This document shows positions 57,663 to 64,000 of a DNA stretch of 64,000 bases, one piece after another. Source of the stretch: Streptomyces bungoensis. GTDB lineage: Bacteria > Actinomycetota > Actinomycetes > Streptomycetales > Streptomycetaceae. Numbering within the stretch: position 1 is the first letter of the stretch; each line of letters opens with the position of its first letter. A model generated the notes under the pieces. It saw only the letters and a list, made by a program, of their open reading frames with translations, made no database searches and was not told where the DNA came from. Location of the stretch: NCBI RefSeq assembly GCF_001514215.1, contig NZ_KQ948861.1, forward strand, positions 187,860-251,859. Direction: 5' to 3'. A program made the translations under genes and the position numbers.

Positions 57663-58085
57663 CTAGATCCGCAGGAGCTGCAACTCGGAGAGATCGGGCG
57701 GTGCGCGCCCGTCGGCCGTCCCGGCGGCCGGGCCGCCGCAGGCGGTCGCCGCCGGATCGACGTGGGCGGTCGGAGCGGGCGTCAAAGCGGGCGGGACGTA
57801 GGAAGTGGACGTACCGCCCGCCGCACAGGTGCCTCCTGCGTGGTCCATGACCATGCCGCCGTCGTCCGCGTCCGACAGATGCCGGCAGTCTCCACCGGCG
57901 GCGTGCGCGAGCGTCGGGTGATGGCCTCGTGGCTCCACCGACATCATCGCGTCATGCCGGCCCGAAGCCGGCATACCGGCGGGTGACAGGGCGTGCATCC
58001 CCAGCACCCCCGCCACGAGGGCCAGGACCAGCCACGTCCAGCGCACAGCTCTCGCTCCGGAGCCGGGGCGAGAGCTGGAGATCAT
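57663..58085 (-). CDS. DUF6153-family membrane/exported protein B, 140 aa
   Basis: One N-terminal helix (about 15-32), then HDAMMSVEPRGHH, GDCRHLSDADDGGMVMDHAG and the family end DGRAPPDLSELQLLRI. Follows the DUF305 gene on the same strand in opposite order: this gene is upstream of DUF305 by 106 nt. No ribosome site is seen at ATG 58085, but TACGAT ends 7 nt before it, compatible with a leaderless mRNA. Role presumably in copper handling with DUF305. Confidence 0.72.
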   Translation of the reverse strand: MISSSRPGSGARAVRWTWLVLALVAGVLGMHALSPAGMPASGRHDAMMSVEPRGHHPTLAHAAGGDCRHLSDADDGGMVMDHAGGTCAAGGTSTSYVPPALTPAPTAHVDPAATACGGPAAGTADGRAPPDLSELQLLRI

Positions 58086-58196
58086 GGGCTCATCGTATGA
58101 GGGCGATCGACTCGATGCGGAAGAACACGCCGCCGAGTGGCTCATCCCACAGTGGCCGGTCCCCGGCCGGGTGACTCGCGAGTGCGCCCACCCCGC

Positions 58197-59015
58197 TCAG
58201 GCGCCGGTCGCCACCTCGTGTGCCACGGTCTCCTCGGTCGCGGAGTCGCCGGCGCCCGTGCGCACGGCGGGGATCAGCGAGGCCACGGCGGCCGACACCA
58301 GGGCCACGCCGCAGCCGATCAGCAGACCCGTCCGGAAGCCGTTCTCGGAGGCCAGTGTGCAGCCGCCGAGGGTGGTGGTCATCTGGGCGAGGACGACGCC
58401 GATCACCGCCGAGCCGATGGTCGTGCCGAGCGAGCGCATCAGGGTGTTGAAGCCGTTGGCCGCCGCCGTCTCGGAGAGCGGCACGGCGCTCATGATGAGG
58501 GCCGGCATCGCGCCGTAGGCGAGGCCGACGCCGCTGTTGACGACGATGCCGACGATCATCAGACCCCAGGCGGATCCCATGAGCGGCAGCGCGAGCCCGT
58601 ACCCGGCGGAGATCACCAGCGCTCCGAGGACCAGTGCGGTCTTCGGACCGCGGGCGTTGATCAGCCTGCCGCCGAGCGAGACGATCATCATCATGACGCC
58701 GCCGGGCGCCATCCACAGGCCCCTCGCCAGCATCGACTGGCCCAGTCCGTAGCCGGTGGCCTCGGGGAACTGGAGCAGCTGCGGTGCGATCAGCATGAAG
58801 GCGTACATGCCGACGCCGATCAGGATCGAGGCGGCGTTGGTCAGCAGAACCCGCGGGCGGGCCGTGGTGCGCAGGTCGATCAGGGGATCGCGGGTGCGCA
58901 TCTCGTAGAAGCCCCAGGCGAGGAGCGCGACGGCGGCGAGGGCGAACAGGCCCAGCGTGGTGCCCGAGCCCCATCCCCAGTCGGCGCCCTTGGAGATCGC
59001 CAGGAGCAGGGACAC
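58197..59015 (-). pseudogene. C-terminal half of a DHA2-type MFS transporter
   Basis: From VSLLLAISKGADWGWGSGTT to the end (..GAGDSATEETVAHEVATGA) the frame matches the last eight or so helices of DHA2 exporters: RVLLTNAASILIGVGMYAFM, GLAYGAMPALIMSAVPLSET and FNTLMRSLGTTIGSAVIGVV. The N-terminal helices and motif A are missing; upstream of about 59016 the frame becomes sequence that codes for a MarR-like tail on the other strand. So the gene is truncated by deletion and lacks a start. Confidence 0.75.
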
Positions 59016-59021
59016 CACTGA

Positions 59022-59135
59022 CCGGAGGAGGACATCGCCGCCTTCGCCGCGTACCTCCAGCGTTTCAACGCCGGTATCGAGCGGCTGCACGGGATGCCCT
59101 GGCCGCGCTCCCAGGCCACGGAACGGCCCGCGTAA
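59022..59135 (+). pseudogene. C-terminal remnant of a MarR-like regulator
   Basis: PEEDIAAFAAYLQRFNAGIE followed by RLHGMPWPRSQATERPA and TAA. An amphipathic tail ending GMPWPR is typical for Streptomyces MarR proteins. An in-frame TGA (59019-59021) directly precedes it, at the join with the MFS remnant. About 38 residues survive. The identification is by eye only. Confidence 0.4.
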
Positions 59136-59187
59136 CGCGCGACCCGCACCCATCGGCGTGAGGCGCCTTTCCGCAGGCATGCCCCTC

Positions 59188-59205
59188 ACTGCAAGCTCTT
59201 GCAGT
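59188..59205. promoter_or_regulatory. MalR-type operator upstream of amylase
   Basis: ACTGCAAGCTCTTGCAGT, a perfect dyad (8-bp arms, CT spacer) about 170 nt upstream of the amylase ATG. It resembles the LacI/MalR operators in front of Streptomyces amylase and chitinase genes (CTTGCAAG-type repeats). Confidence 0.7.
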
Positions 59206-59376
59206 AAGCGGCAGAAATTCTTTGTCGAAAAGGTTGACGCGTACATCTCCGTGGCGGGAAGCTCCTCCGCGAATCCAGCGTGTACGGGGTCCACTTGCCC
59301 GTCGGCGGCCCGGGGACAGGGCCGCCGCGTGCCCAAGCGCGCCCTGTTTCCCCACCCCCCTCGAAGGAGCCGCACC

Positions 59377-61392
59377 ATGAGATCCCGCGTCGTCAGCGGC
59401 ACCGTCGCCGCGCTCGTCGCCGCGGCGGGGCTGGTCGGTGTCGCCCAGGGCCAGGCGAGCGCCTCCCCGCCCGGCAGCAAGGACGTCACCGCCACGCTCT
59501 TCCAGTGGAACTGGAACTCGGTCGCCAAGGCCTGCACCGACCAGCTCGGTCCGTCCGGCTACGGCTACGTCGAGGTCTCCCCCGCCTCGGAGAACATCCA
59601 GGGCAGCCAGTGGTGGACCTCCTACCAGCCGGTCAGCTACAAGCTGCAGAACCGGCTGGGCAGCGAGTCCGACTTCAAGAACATGGTCAGCACCTGCCAC
59701 GGCGCCGGTGTGAAGGTCGTCGCCGACGCGGTCATCAACCACATGGCGTCCGGCTCGGGCACCGGCACGGCCGGCACCAACTACACCAAGTACAACTACC
59801 CCGGCTACTACCAGGACCAGGACTTCCACTCCTGCCGCCAGAACATCAGCAACTACGGCGACCGCAGCAACGTCCAGAACTGCGAACTCGTGGGCCTGGC
59901 CGACCTCGACACCGGCAGCGACTACGTCCGCTCGACCATCGCCGCCTACCTGAACCACCTGATCTCGCTCGGCGTCGACGGTTTCCGCGTCGACGCCGCC
60001 AAGCACATCGCGGCCTCGGACCTGTCGGCCATCAAGTCCAAGCTCAGCGACCCGAACATCTACTGGGCCCAGGAGGTCATCTACGGCGCCGGCGAGGCCG
60101 TGCAGCCGACCGAGTACGAGGGCACCGGCGACGTCGACGAGTTCAAGGGCGCCTTCGACCTGAAGCGGATCTTCACCTCGGACAAGCTGGCCAACCTCAG
60201 CCAGTGGGGCGAGTCGTGGGGCGCGGGCTACCTGCCGAGCTCCTACGCCCGCACCTTCGTGGACAACTGGGACACCGAGCGCAACGGCTCCACCCTCAAC
60301 TACAAGAACGGCAGCACCTACACGCTGGCCGGCATCTACACGCTGGCCTGGCCCTACGGCTCCCCGAACGTCTACTCCGGCTACGAGTTCACCGACAACG
60401 ACGCCGGCCCGCCCAACAACGGCCAGGTCAACGCCTGCTACAGCGACGGCTGGAAGTGCCAGCACGCCTGGCCGCAGATAGCGAACATGGTCGGCTTCCG
60501 CAACGCGGTCTCCGGCACCGGCGTGACCAACTGGTGGTCCAACGGCAACAACGCCATCGCGTTCGGCCGCGGCAGCAAGGGCTACGTCGTCATCAACCAC
60601 GAGGGCAGCTCGATCAGCCAGGCCTTCCAGACCTCGCTGCCCGCCGGCACCTACTGCGACGTCCAGCACAGCGGCGCGAGCTACACCGTCGGCTCGGACG
60701 GGAAGTTCTCCGCCACCGTGGGCGCGAACGACGCCCTCGCCCTCTACACCGGCGCGCCCTGCAGCAGCGCCGGCGGTGGTGGCGGCAGCACCGGCAACTC
60801 CGCGACCGTCTACTACAGCACCGACAAGAGCTGGTCCTCGTACTACCTGCACTACGCGCCCAACGGCGGCAGCTGGACCACCGCGCCCGGCATCAAGATG
60901 GACAGCGCCTGCACCGGCTGGATGAAGAAGACGGTCGACCTCGGCTCGGCCACCGGCCTGACCGCGACCTTCAACGACGGCAACGGGACGTGGGACAACA
61001 ACAGCGGCGGCAACTACGCCCTGAAGACGGGTGACGTCACCGTCAAGGACGGCGTGGTCGGCAGCGGCGACCCCTGCGGCAGCGGCACCACCTCCCCGGC
61101 CACCGGCGCCGCCTTCGCGGTGAACGCCACGACGACCCTCGGCCAGAACATCTACGTCGCCGGGGACATCCCGGCGCTCGGCGGCTGGGACACCTCCAAG
61201 GCGCTGCTGATGAGCTCGGCGAGCTACCCCGTCTGGAAGCTGGACCTCAGCCTGCCGGCCGGGACGTCCTTCCAGTACAAGTACATCCGCAAGGACGCGA
61301 GCGGGAACGTCACCTGGGAGTCCGGAGCGAACCGCACCGCGACCGTTCCCTCGTCGGGTGAGGTCACGCTCGACGACACCTGGCGCAGCTGA
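59377..61392 (+). CDS. aml: Secreted alpha-amylase (GH13) with two starch-binding domains, 671 aa
   Basis: Signal peptide (MRSRVVSGTVAALVAAAGLV, cleaved near ASASP). GH13 catalytic domain: VVADAVINHM, GVDGFRVDAAKHI (nucleophile Asp), YWAQEVIYG (acid Glu) and FTDNDAG in place of the usual F.ENHD. After a Gly/Ser linker (AGGGGGSTGNS) comes a CBM25-like domain (about 470-565, ATVYYSTDKSWSSYYLHYAP), and then a CBM20 (about 575-671, FAVNATTTLGQNIYVAGDIP and FQYKYIRKDASGNVTWESGA). AAGGAG lies 7 nt before the ATG. Confidence 0.93.
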   Translation: MRSRVVSGTVAALVAAAGLVGVAQGQASASPPGSKDVTATLFQWNWNSVAKACTDQLGPSGYGYVEVSPASENIQGSQWWTSYQPVSYKLQNRLGSESDFKNMVSTCHGAGVKVVADAVINHMASGSGTGTAGTNYTKYNYPGYYQDQDFHSCRQNISNYGDRSNVQNCELVGLADLDTGSDYVRSTIAAYLNHLISLGVDGFRVDAAKHIAASDLSAIKSKLSDPNIYWAQEVIYGAGEAVQPTEYEGTGDVDEFKGAFDLKRIFTSDKLANLSQWGESWGAGYLPSSYARTFVDNWDTERNGSTLNYKNGSTYTLAGIYTLAWPYGSPNVYSGYEFTDNDAGPPNNGQVNACYSDGWKCQHAWPQIANMVGFRNAVSGTGVTNWWSNGNNAIAFGRGSKGYVVINHEGSSISQAFQTSLPAGTYCDVQHSGASYTVGSDGKFSATVGANDALALYTGAPCSSAGGGGGSTGNSATVYYSTDKSWSSYYLHYAPNGGSWTTAPGIKMDSACTGWMKKTVDLGSATGLTATFNDGNGTWDNNSGGNYALKTGDVTVKDGVVGSGDPCGSGTTSPATGAAFAVNATTTLGQNIYVAGDIPALGGWDTSKALLMSSASYPVWKLDLSLPAGTSFQYKYIRKDASGNVTWESGANRTATVPSSGEVTLDDTWRS

Positions 61393-61411
61393 TCCGGCTC
61401 GACGGCCGACC

Positions 61412-61453
61412 GGTCCGGGGGCCCGTCGACGGCGGTCGGCGGGCCCCCGGACC
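61412..61453. terminator. Bidirectional terminator after amylase
   Basis: GGTCCGGGGGCCCG (61412-61425) pairs perfectly with CGGGCCCCCGGACC (61440-61453), 14 bp with a 14-nt loop, between convergent genes. Confidence 0.8.
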
Positions 61454-61493
61454 ATGTCGGCGCAGGCAGAGGGACGCGATGTCTCCAGGTGGG

Positions 61494-62129
61494 CTATGCG
61501 CCGCCGGGGTGCTCCTGCATCCGGAGGAAGCGGCCGTGCCAGGTGTGGTACCAGACGGTGCCGGTCGTCGCGTTGACCGAGAGCATGCCGACGACGTGGC
61601 CGTCGCGCAGGGTGTGCAGGGTGTAGTAGCCGGGGAACCGCTCCGGTTCCGCCGCGTGCAGGGCCCGACGGTGCTCGCCCAGCCAGCGGTCGGCGATCCT
61701 CACCGCCTGAGCGGGCCCGATCGCCACGGTGCCGGGCCGGCTGCGGGCGGACATCATGCCGTAGGCGGTGTTCCACATCATGGCCGGGCCGAACTCCGGC
61801 TGCACGGCACCGGTCCGCGGGTCGACGAGGACCTCGGTGGCGCGGCTGCCGTCGGGGGCGAGGAGCTCGGCGTAGTAGCCGTTGCTGAACTGCATGGTCT
61901 CGCCGACGTGCAGCCCCCAGCGATGGGCGAAGCGCCCGGCGGCACGGTCGGCGTCGGCCATGTCGTGCACGGGGCCCGCGCGGGAGACGGCACCCGTCAT
62001 CGCCCGGGGGCCCGGCCCCCACGACGGGGAGCCCCCGCCCGCGACCCACACCACCGAGGCGATCAGGGCCGCCACCGCGGCGACCAGCACGATCAGCGGC
62101 AACCGGCGGCCCCGCAGCCGCCCGGTCAC
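61494..62129 (-). CDS. Membrane-anchored PepSY-like protein, 211 aa
   Basis: One N-terminal membrane helix (about 10-30) and an exported domain with FSNGYYAELLAPDG, ATEVLVDPRTGAVQPEFGPA and MMWNTAYG, then IADRWLGEHRRALHAAEPER and FPGYYTLHTLRDGHVVGMLS. The pattern YYA.L...G..A.E.LVDP.TG.V.PE.GP.MMWN is found in conserved proteins that commonly accompany metal-handling genes; PepSY-like is my best description. The GTG start overlaps the SHOCT gene stop (GTGA). Confidence 0.65.
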   Translation of the reverse strand: MTGRLRGRRLPLIVLVAAVAALIASVVWVAGGGSPSWGPGPRAMTGAVSRAGPVHDMADADRAAGRFAHRWGLHVGETMQFSNGYYAELLAPDGSRATEVLVDPRTGAVQPEFGPAMMWNTAYGMMSARSRPGTVAIGPAQAVRIADRWLGEHRRALHAAEPERFPGYYTLHTLRDGHVVGMLSVNATTGTVWYHTWHGRFLRMQEHPGGA

Positions 62130-62401
62130 CGGAGCCCCGGCCTGTGGGCGGCGAGTCGTTCGCGTGCCTCGGTGTAGGCGTCCGCGTCGATCTCACCGGC
62201 GGCGAAGCGACGGTCGAGGATCTCCTCCGGGGTTTCCCGGTGCTCGGGCCACTCCCGGCCCTCCCCGCGCCGGCTGCCGTCCGTGCGGCCGCCGGGCGTG
62301 CCGTGCGTCAGACGTGTCACCGCCCACACGACGAGGCCGATCAACACGATCCACACCAGGGGCATGAAGGCCATCCAGGCCCAGCCACCGTCCCAGTACA
62401 T
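62126..62401 (-). CDS. SHOCT-domain membrane protein, 91 aa
   Basis: MYWDGGWAWMAFMPLVWIVL opens a single membrane helix; the C-terminal 30 residues, PEEILDRRFAAGEIDADAYT, are a SHOCT motif. ATG 62401 has GGAGGT 10 nt upstream; GTG 62404 and GTG 62413 are alternatives. Overlaps the PepSY-like gene, with which it is cotranscribed. SHOCT proteins of this type often sit beside metal or stress genes; the role is unknown. Confidence 0.8.
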   Translation of the reverse strand: MYWDGGWAWMAFMPLVWIVLIGLVVWAVTRLTHGTPGGRTDGSRRGEGREWPEHRETPEEILDRRFAAGEIDADAYTEARERLAAHRPGLR

Positions 62402-62499
62402 CACTGTGCTCACCTCCGCAGGAGGTTCCTCCTCCCCCTACTGTCCGTGCGGACCGGGAGGGGATGCCAGGGCCTTTCGGCCCCGCCGCCCGAGGCCCC

Positions 62500-63780
62500 T
62501 CAGGTCCGCGGGTGGGTCTCGTACATGCGCGCGGCCACGATCAGGCCGGAGGCGGCCGTGAGGGCGGCGACCGTCCAGACGGCGGTGGTCGGGCCGTAGG
62601 CGTCGGCGAGGGCTCCGGCGAGCAGGGCGCCGACGGCGAAGCCGCCGTCGCGCCACAGCCGGTAGACGCCGACCGAGCGGGCGCGCCAGGCGGGGTGGGC
62701 GACGTCTCCGACGGCGGCCAGCAGCGTGGGGTAGACCAGGGCGGTGCCGGCGCCGAGGAGGACCTGCGCCAGGGCCCAGGCGGGGAAGCCGGTGCCGGTC
62801 GCCACCAGACCGAGGGCTGCCGCCTGGACCAGCATGCCGGCGGTGATCAGGTGTTTGCGGCCGACGCGGTCCGACCACCAGCCGGTGAACAGCTGCCCGA
62901 ACCCCCACACCGCCGGGTAGAGGGCGGCGAGCACGCCGATCGCGGCGATGGACAGGCCGTGGGCGGCGAAGAGGAGGGGGAAGATGCCCCAGGCGAGGGC
63001 GTCGTTGAGGTTGTTGACCAACCCGGCCTGGCTGGCGGCGGAGAGGGCCCGGTCGCGGAAGCTGGTGATCATGGCGATCTGGCCTGTCGTCAGCTCGCCG
63101 TGGTGGTCCGGGTTCTCCGGTGCGGGGTGGCGGGCGGCCTCGGCGCGGGCGTGGCCACGGGTCTCGCGGACCGCCAAGGTGGACAGGCCCAGGGCGAGGG
63201 CGGCGTAGGCGGCGCCGAGGAGGAAGGGGGCGGGGCGCAGCCCCCAGTGGGCGGCGATGGCACCGGTGGCCATGGCGGTGGCCGCGAGCGCCACGTAGCC
63301 GGAGGCCTCGTTGAAGCCCATGGCCAGACCGCGCCGTTCCGGCCCGACCAGGTCGATCTTCATGATGACGGTGGTCGACCAGGTCAGGCCCTGGTTGACA
63401 CCGAGCAGGACGTTGGCGAAGACGATCCAGCCCCAGGCCGGCCCGAAGATGAGCAGCACCGGCACCGGCAACGCCACCAGCCAGCCGGCGACCAGGACCG
63501 GCTTGCGGCCGTAGCGGTCGGAGAGGGTGCCGGCGAAGAAGTTAGTGACCGCCTTGGTGGCACCGAAGGCCACGATGTAGGTCAGCGCGGCGGTGTAGGC
63601 GGACAGGTGGAAGACGTCGCGTGCCAGCAGCGGCAGGACGGTGCGCTCCTGGCCGAGCATGCCGCCGACGAGGGCGTTGACCGCGACGAGGAGGGAGAAC
63701 TGGGCCAGGTTGGCGCGCAGGCCGAGCCGGACGCCGTCACCGGCGGCGCCGGGCGCGGTGGTGGTGGCCGGACTCGTCAC
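62500..63780 (-). CDS. MFS transporter, 12-TM, 426 aa
   Basis: Twelve helices in two halves; motif A is present in each: GTLSDRYGRKPVLVAGWLVA and GWWSDRVGRKHLITAGMLVQ. VNQGLTWSTTVIMKIDLVGP and MGFNEASGYVALAATAM are typical of a subgroup found with ArsR-type regulators and often annotated as efflux pumps. GTG start with GGGAGG 4 nt upstream. Divergent from an ArsR-family gene with an inverted-repeat operator between, so export of a metalloid, metal or sulfur compound is likely; the substrate is unknown. Confidence 0.85.
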   Translation of the reverse strand: MTSPATTTAPGAAGDGVRLGLRANLAQFSLLVAVNALVGGMLGQERTVLPLLARDVFHLSAYTAALTYIVAFGATKAVTNFFAGTLSDRYGRKPVLVAGWLVALPVPVLLIFGPAWGWIVFANVLLGVNQGLTWSTTVIMKIDLVGPERRGLAMGFNEASGYVALAATAMATGAIAAHWGLRPAPFLLGAAYAALALGLSTLAVRETRGHARAEAARHPAPENPDHHGELTTGQIAMITSFRDRALSAASQAGLVNNLNDALAWGIFPLLFAAHGLSIAAIGVLAALYPAVWGFGQLFTGWWSDRVGRKHLITAGMLVQAAALGLVATGTGFPAWALAQVLLGAGTALVYPTLLAAVGDVAHPAWRARSVGVYRLWRDGGFAVGALLAGALADAYGPTTAVWTVAALTAASGLIVAARMYETHPRT

Positions 63781-63866
63781 CGGTCCTCCCGTGAGGTGCG
63801 GTCGGCGTGTCCCACGGTGTCCTCCAGACGGTCCCGGACCGGAGTGGCACAGTCCGCTCCGTCACT

Positions 63867-63890
63867 CATACAATATTCCACGGATGTATG
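63867..63890. promoter_or_regulatory. ArsR-type operator between divergent genes
   Basis: CATACA (63867-63872) and TGTATG (63885-63890) flank the AT-rich core ATATTCCACGGA. It overlaps the ribosome-site region of the ArsR-type gene, which suggests autoregulation plus control of the MFS gene. Confidence 0.6.
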
Positions 63891-63899
63891 GAGGATGCC

Positions 63900-64000
63900 A
63901 TGGGAGACCCCGCCCGCAAAGCCGCCCTGTTCGACGCGCTCGCCACCACCGGCAAGGCGCTGTCCAACGGCAAGCGCCTGGAACTGCTGGATCTGCTCGC
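63900..64000 (+). CDS. ArsR-family regulator, N-terminal part (runs off the window)
   Basis: Begins MGDPARKAALFDALATTGKA and continues LSNGKRLELLDLLA before the window ends. This is helix 1-3 of an ArsR/SmtB winged helix. GGAGG lies 5 nt before the ATG. Many homologues with this start carry a C-terminal rhodanese domain; that cannot be seen here. Confidence 0.75.
   Translation, partial: MGDPARKAALFDALATTGKALSNGKRLELLDLL

Noticed and set aside
1..64000. CRISPR arrays, tRNA or rRNA genes, complete insertion sequences
   Set aside because: No regularly spaced repeats, no cloverleaf-like segment and no intact transposase were seen on reading both strands.

Overview
The window is from a high-GC actinomycete, almost certainly a Streptomyces. 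The evidence is very strong G/C bias at third codon positions, GTG starts, many 1-4 nt start/stop overlaps, and typical Streptomyces families: SpoIIE-type PP2C phosphatases, an ANTAR protein, a CU044_5270/ECF sigma pair, DUF6153 proteins and secreted S51 peptidases. I see no rRNA, tRNA or CRISPR array.

Region 1 (about 1-1.5 kb): a proline-rich peptide, a GNAT acetyltransferase and panD. Region 2 (about 1.5-21 kb) is devoted to potassium. It holds a badly broken kup gene fused to a SAV_915-like remnant, a universal stress protein, the minus-strand kdp locus (an unnamed 27-aa micropeptide, kdpF, kdpA, kdpB, kdpC, kdpE, kdpD), an APC/KimA-like permease with a small membrane protein, a second KdpD-like kinase that lacks its sensor part next to a separate DUF4118 membrane protein, and a second APC permease with a second copy of the small membrane protein. 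The promoter regions here carry direct repeats of a TTGAC-type half site with an 11-bp period, which I propose are KdpE boxes. The region lies between two near-identical att-like repeats (1509 and 20980), and a dead integrase lies at the right end.

Region 3 (21-29.5 kb): two large SpoIIE/RsbU-type phosphatases. One is a two-TM PDC/PAS/GAF sensor. The other is fused to a CbrA-like sodium/solute symporter. A lipoprotein solute-binding protein and a 68-aa membrane peptide lie between them.

Region 4 (29.6-37.5 kb) is a reactive-sulfur detoxification regulon: type II sulfide:quinone oxidoreductase, a methyltransferase, a CstR-type repressor, two rhodaneses, a TSUP sulfite/thiosulfate exporter and a persulfide dioxygenase-rhodanese fusion. 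About nine CstR-like operators (ATACCCC..GGGGTAT) lie in its three promoter regions. An unrelated DHA2 exporter is embedded in it.

Region 5 (37.4-42.7 kb): a Cys-rich peptide, an ECF sigma factor with a membrane CU044_5270 partner, an ANTAR-GAF protein, and a TetR regulator divergent from an AlkB-type hydroxylase. Region 6 (42.9-51.8 kb) looks like a secreted-peptide or cyanophycin scavenging locus: two RpiR paralogues tail to tail, two secreted S51 (cyanophycinase-like) hydrolases, a polar amino-acid ABC importer and an M20 peptidase.

Region 7 (51.8-58.1 kb) is copper handling: CopA, CopZ, two DUF6153 proteins, a Met-rich multicopper oxidase and a DUF305 lipoprotein, with two CsoR-type operators. 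Region 8 (58.2-64 kb): a deletion scar joining half an MFS gene to the end of a MarR-like gene, a secreted alpha-amylase with a MalR-type operator, a SHOCT/PepSY-like membrane pair, and an MFS transporter divergent from an ArsR-family gene that runs off the window.
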